DNA of 7,018 nucleotides from Treponema sp. UBA4319 (lineage in GTDB: Bacteria > Spirochaetota > Spirochaetia > Treponematales > Treponemataceae). The stretch is from positions 1 through 7,018 of the forward strand of contig DGUD01000169.1 of assembly GCA_002393865.1 (NCBI GenBank), in the 5' to 3' direction. Of this stretch, positions 4,221 to 7,018 are shown in pieces (position 1 is the first letter of the stretch; the number at the start of each line of letters is the position of its first letter). The translations under genes and the position numbers were made by a program. Below the pieces are notes generated by a model. That model was not told where the DNA came from. It did no database searches and saw only the letters and a list, made by a program, of their open reading frames with translations.

Positions 4221-6182
4221 ATGGAAAAGACTGTCAAGACGAATTCTGTCGTGTTATATAAGAACAATGCTGCCGTCATTACGGGGGAGCCCGTGAACGG
4301 CAAGTATCCTGTCCGCTTCCGTTCGGCACCTGCGGCGGGGAGCAAGGCTGCCCAGTACGCCGTCCAGAGCATCCGGTTCAAGGATTTTTTGCTGCTGCAC
4401 GAAGGGCCTGTGTCGTCGCTGGAGCAGGTGCTCCAGTTTGCGGATGCTCAGGCGCCCTCAGAATCGGATATGTATGCGCCGGACAGCGGCAACGAGCTTG
4501 CTTTGCAGATACGGGAGGCCTACGAGCTGCTTGTGTCCGACGATGAGACTGCCGCGGCGCCGCTTGCGTTTGAGGAGCTCGTGCAGCTGGCGCGGGGGGA
4601 TTTTGCGGCCGACGAGGCGTGGGGCATGTATACGGCGCTGAAAAACACGCTCTATTTCAGCCAGAGCCTGAAGGCGCAGATGGACGGAGACATCGTGTTT
4701 GTTCCGCGCCCGCAGGAAGAGATTGATTCCCTGGTGCGCAAGGCTGACGAAAAGGGGCGGGAGGCGGAGCTGCGGGAGGCCTTCCTGGCGCGGCTCAAGT
4801 CCCGCCGCCTGCAGCTGCCGGAGGACGGCACCTATATGGGGGATGTGGAGGCGCTCGCGCTTGGCAAGACTGACAAAAGCCGGACGATGCACGACGCGCA
4901 CCTGAAGGAGACTCCGGAAGCCGCGCACCGCCTGCTGCTGGAGACGGGCATCTGGGACATATCGCGGAATCCGTACCCGCTGCGCTGGGGGCTTTCCACC
5001 CAGTCTGCCACGGAAGGGCTGGAGTCCCCGCCCGACGAGGAGCGGCTTGCTGTTGCCGGGACGGCATGGGCCATAGACAACGCATGGTCTAGCGACCCAG
5101 ATGATGCGGTCGCTTTTGACGGAACATACCTCTGGGTGCACATCGCCGACCCCGCCTCGACTGTTCTGCCGGACAGCTCCATAGACAAATCCGCCCGCGG
5201 CCGTGGCTCCACGCTCTACATCCCGGAAGGCGCCGTCCGCATGCTCTGCGAGGATGCGCTCGCGGACTACGCGCTTGGTCTGAACGAGAAGAGCCGCGCG
5301 CTTTCGTTCCGCATACTGCTCGATGCCGACGGCAACATAGAGGACTGCTCGGTGTTCAAGACGATGGTGACTGTCAGGCGCCTGACTTACGAGCAGGCGG
5401 ACGGGCTCAAGGATAGCCCGGAGCTGAAGCCGCTCTTTGACATTGCCCTGCGCAACATCGCGCGGCGCGACAGAGCGGGCGCGGTGCAGATTCAGATGCC
5501 GGAAGTGCATATTTCCGTTGACCCGGAGACAAAGCAGGTCTCTGTCCTGCCGGAGGTGCATCCGCAGAGCTCGGAGATGGTGCGTGAGATGATGCTGCTG
5601 GCGGGGGAGGGTGCCGCAAAGTTCGCTTTCAAGAACCGCATTCCGTTCCCCTTCGTGAGCCAGGAGGCGCCCACGCTGCCGGAGACCGTTCCTGACGGGC
5701 TTGCCGGGCAGTTCCGGCTGAGGCGCTGCATGCACCGCCGTTCCGTAGGCGTTACGCCGGGGATGCACTGCGGGCTCGGTCTGAACATGTACAGCCAGGT
5801 GACCAGCCCGCTCCGCCGCTACGGCGATCTGATAGCCCATGAGCAGCTGCGCTCGTTCCTTGACGGGCGCCCCCTGCTGGACAAGGACACCATGCTGCTG
5901 CGCGTGAGCGCCGGGGATGCCTCGGCGCAGGCTGCCCACAAGGCCGAGCGTAAGAGCAACCTGCACTGGACGCTCGTGTACCTGCTGCAGAACCCCGGCT
6001 GGACTGGCGACGCTGTCTGCGTGGACAAAGGCCAGCGGCAGCCCCAGTTCTGCATTCCGGCGCTCGGCATGGAGATGTTCATGACGCCTGACCGGGAGCT
6101 TGAGCTGAACGAGACCGTGCGGGTCAAGGCCGCCAACATCAAGCTTCCGGAGCTGACGGTAGATTTTGTGCAGGTTTCCTGA
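4221..6182 (+). CDS. RNB-domain 3'-5' exoribonuclease (RNase II family)
   Basis: A 653-residue protein that should degrade RNA processively from the 3' end in the cytoplasm. The N-terminal 60 residues look like a small SH3-like fold and about 100-160 like a helical or winged-helix part, as in the cyanobacterial/Deinococcus type of RNase II, rather than the tandem cold-shock domains of E. coli RNase II. The RNB domain begins near residue 270. AIDNAWSSDPDDAV carries the four metal-binding aspartates D286, D292, D294 and D295 with the spacing seen in E. coli RNase II (D201, D207, D209, D210). WVHIADP follows. TSPLRRYGDL (528-537) is the conserved block with the catalytic arginine. The last 60 residues fit a degenerate S1-like RNA-binding domain. 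The protein therefore looks active. ATG 4221 is preferred over ATG 4206, which lies in the -10 box; a run of G at 4208-4212 would be the only Shine-Dalgarno-like sequence, on read-through mRNA. I give no symbol because rnb and rnr cannot be told apart here. Confidence 0.92.
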   Translation: MEKTVKTNSVVLYKNNAAVITGEPVNGKYPVRFRSAPAAGSKAAQYAVQSIRFKDFLLLHEGPVSSLEQVLQFADAQAPSESDMYAPDSGNELALQIREAYELLVSDDETAAAPLAFEELVQLARGDFAADEAWGMYTALKNTLYFSQSLKAQMDGDIVFVPRPQEEIDSLVRKADEKGREAELREAFLARLKSRRLQLPEDGTYMGDVEALALGKTDKSRTMHDAHLKETPEAAHRLLLETGIWDISRNPYPLRWGLSTQSATEGLESPPDEERLAVAGTAWAIDNAWSSDPDDAVAFDGTYLWVHIADPASTVLPDSSIDKSARGRGSTLYIPEGAVRMLCEDALADYALGLNEKSRALSFRILLDADGNIEDCSVFKTMVTVRRLTYEQADGLKDSPELKPLFDIALRNIARRDRAGAVQIQMPEVHISVDPETKQVSVLPEVHPQSSEMVREMMLLAGEGAAKFAFKNRIPFPFVSQEAPTLPETVPDGLAGQFRLRRCMHRRSVGVTPGMHCGLGLNMYSQVTSPLRRYGDLIAHEQLRSFLDGRPLLDKDTMLLRVSAGDASAQAAHKAERKSNLHWTLVYLLQNPGWTGDAVCVDKGQRQPQFCIPALGMEMFMTPDRELELNETVRVKAANIKLPELTVDFVQVS

Positions 6183-6340
6183 TTAGTGCGGAAGGCCTGC
6201 CGGCCGTTGTGCGAAGGCGGCTCCGGTGCGTTTCAGCTTCCGCGGCAGCCTTTGCCCGTTCCGTGCTCCATTCCTGCAGAATTTGCGAAATGTGCCCCGG
6301 AATGCTGGAAATTATGTATTTTTTTGCCGAACATAAAGAT
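6183..6340. other. spacer without a clear terminator or promoter
   Basis: The spacer begins with a second in-register stop close to the exonuclease TGA and contains short GC-rich pairings such as GGCC-TGCC-GGCC near 6196-6207. No stem followed by a T run is evident, and I find no promoter matching the quality of the others. The last gene may therefore be reached by read-through, or may use a promoter unlike sigma-70. Confidence 0.4.
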
Positions 6341-7018
6341 ATGAGAAAGTGTTTGTTCCTGATAGTCCTGATTGCCATGATGTCCCCGCTTGCTTTTGCC
6401 CAGAACGATGATGAAGAGGTTCTTGAGGAGCCGCTGTTTACGCAGGCGTGGATTGGTTACAACGTGACGCCCAGACCTCTTGTGGGCACCAGCTTTGGCA
6501 TGAGTGCTGAGCTTGGTTTCAAGAAATTCTCATGGATGCCTGAGGCTGCCGACCTTGGCATCAGCCTCCGGGGCGATTGGGTTCCGCGCGCTCTCTCCAG
6601 CTCATTCACTGATTTTGTGAGCATGTCATTTGGCGGATGGATGCGCTATCCGCTCGTGGATTCGGATAAAATCCGCATTTTTATACAGCCGGACGCCTCC
6701 CTTGGTTTTGTCTCTGCCGGAACGGCTGTCCTGCCGCAGTTTTCCCTCAGCTCCGGCTTCCGTTTTGCCCCGCCTGAGCACTACGAGTCCAACATGGAGC
6801 TTGAGCTTGCTCCGCTCCTCAATGTCAGCGCCGAAAACACCAGTCTGGGGCTCCGCATCGGCATTATGTACCATGCGACCGCAGAAAAGCTGAGCCCTGA
6901 GCAGATTGCGGAGCGCAATGCCCGCATAGATGAAGAGAAGGCAAGGCTTGCCGCCGAAAAGGAGCTGCGGGACGCGGAGCGCCTTGCGGCACTGCAGGCG
7001 CGTGAGGCCGAGCGTGCG
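6341..7018 (+). CDS. secreted, probably outer-membrane beta-barrel protein with a coiled coil (3' end outside window)
   Basis: The visible 226 codons start with a signal peptide (MRKCLFLIVLIAMMSPLAFA) with a probable signal peptidase I cut after AFA, before QNDD. C4 sits in the basic region and is not a lipobox. Residues about 30-180 consist of alternating strands rich in Gly, aromatic and Ser residues (for example SFGMSAELGFKKF and LGLRIGIMYH), typical of an outer-membrane beta-barrel or beta-sandwich. From residue 185 (SPEQIAERNARIDEEK) the sequence becomes a charged Ala/Glu/Arg coiled coil that continues to the window edge. Such a linker often leads to a periplasmic domain such as OmpA-like peptidoglycan binding, but that part is not visible. 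In-frame ATGs at 6290, 6302 and 6314 would add residues before the signal peptide, so 6341 is preferred although no good Shine-Dalgarno sequence precedes it. Confidence 0.75.
   Translation, partial: MRKCLFLIVLIAMMSPLAFAQNDDEEVLEEPLFTQAWIGYNVTPRPLVGTSFGMSAELGFKKFSWMPEAADLGISLRGDWVPRALSSSFTDFVSMSFGGWMRYPLVDSDKIRIFIQPDASLGFVSAGTAVLPQFSLSSGFRFAPPEHYESNMELELAPLLNVSAENTSLGLRIGIMYHATAEKLSPEQIAERNARIDEEKARLAAEKELRDAERLAALQAREAERA

Noticed and set aside
4458..5966. Long open frame of 502 codons on the - strand
   Set aside because: It is antisense to the exoribonuclease, whose catalytic motifs are unambiguous. The translation is Arg/His/Leu-rich and low in complexity.
1..7018. CRISPR arrays, tRNA or rRNA genes, insertion sequences
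   Set aside because: I saw no regularly spaced repeats, no cloverleaf-like segments and no transposase motifs on either strand.

Overview
The window looks like a piece of a spirochaete chromosome, most plausibly a Treponema of moderately high GC. The support is indirect: a lipoprotein with a relaxed spirochaete-style lipobox and a long serine tether, an orphan MsmX/UgpC-type sugar ATPase, an RNase II-like exonuclease of the SH3/winged-helix type, and a homopolymeric C tract inside a reading frame, a known variation mechanism in treponemes. No marker gene settles the genus. All recognised genes are on the + strand, and most appear to be separate transcription units.

Layout: (1) 1-341 has no confident gene. 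It holds a long, apparently bidirectional terminator hairpin (104-199) and a consensus promoter (239-268). (2) 342-881 encodes a small serine-tethered lipoprotein with one calcium-loop-like motif, followed by a spacer rich in inverted repeats. (3) 1039-2244 encodes the ATPase of a carbohydrate ABC importer, with a near-perfect sigma-70 promoter, a strong ribosome binding site, a TTG start and a strong intrinsic terminator. (4) 2310-2544 is a spacer with a second copy of the hairpin-repeat core and a 12-bp direct repeat. (5) 2545-4157 encodes a large polytopic membrane protein, possibly GT-C-like. Its only well-placed start (ATG 2545 behind AAGGAG) is joined to the main frame across a C9 tract and is out of frame as written. 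(6) 4221-6182 encodes an RNB-domain 3'-5' exoribonuclease. (7) 6341 to the window end is the start of a secreted, probably outer-membrane beta-barrel protein entering a charged coiled coil.

The genes do not form an obvious pathway. The ATPase stands alone without permeases or a binding protein, which fits a shared ATPase serving several sugar importers. The lipoprotein, the polytopic protein and the terminal protein are all envelope proteins.

The most notable signal is the poly-C tract. Adding one C (or removing two) fuses the ribosome binding site and ATG 2545 to a 537-codon frame and restores a first membrane helix. That is the pattern of a phase-variable ON/OFF gene, although a homopolymer sequencing error would look the same.
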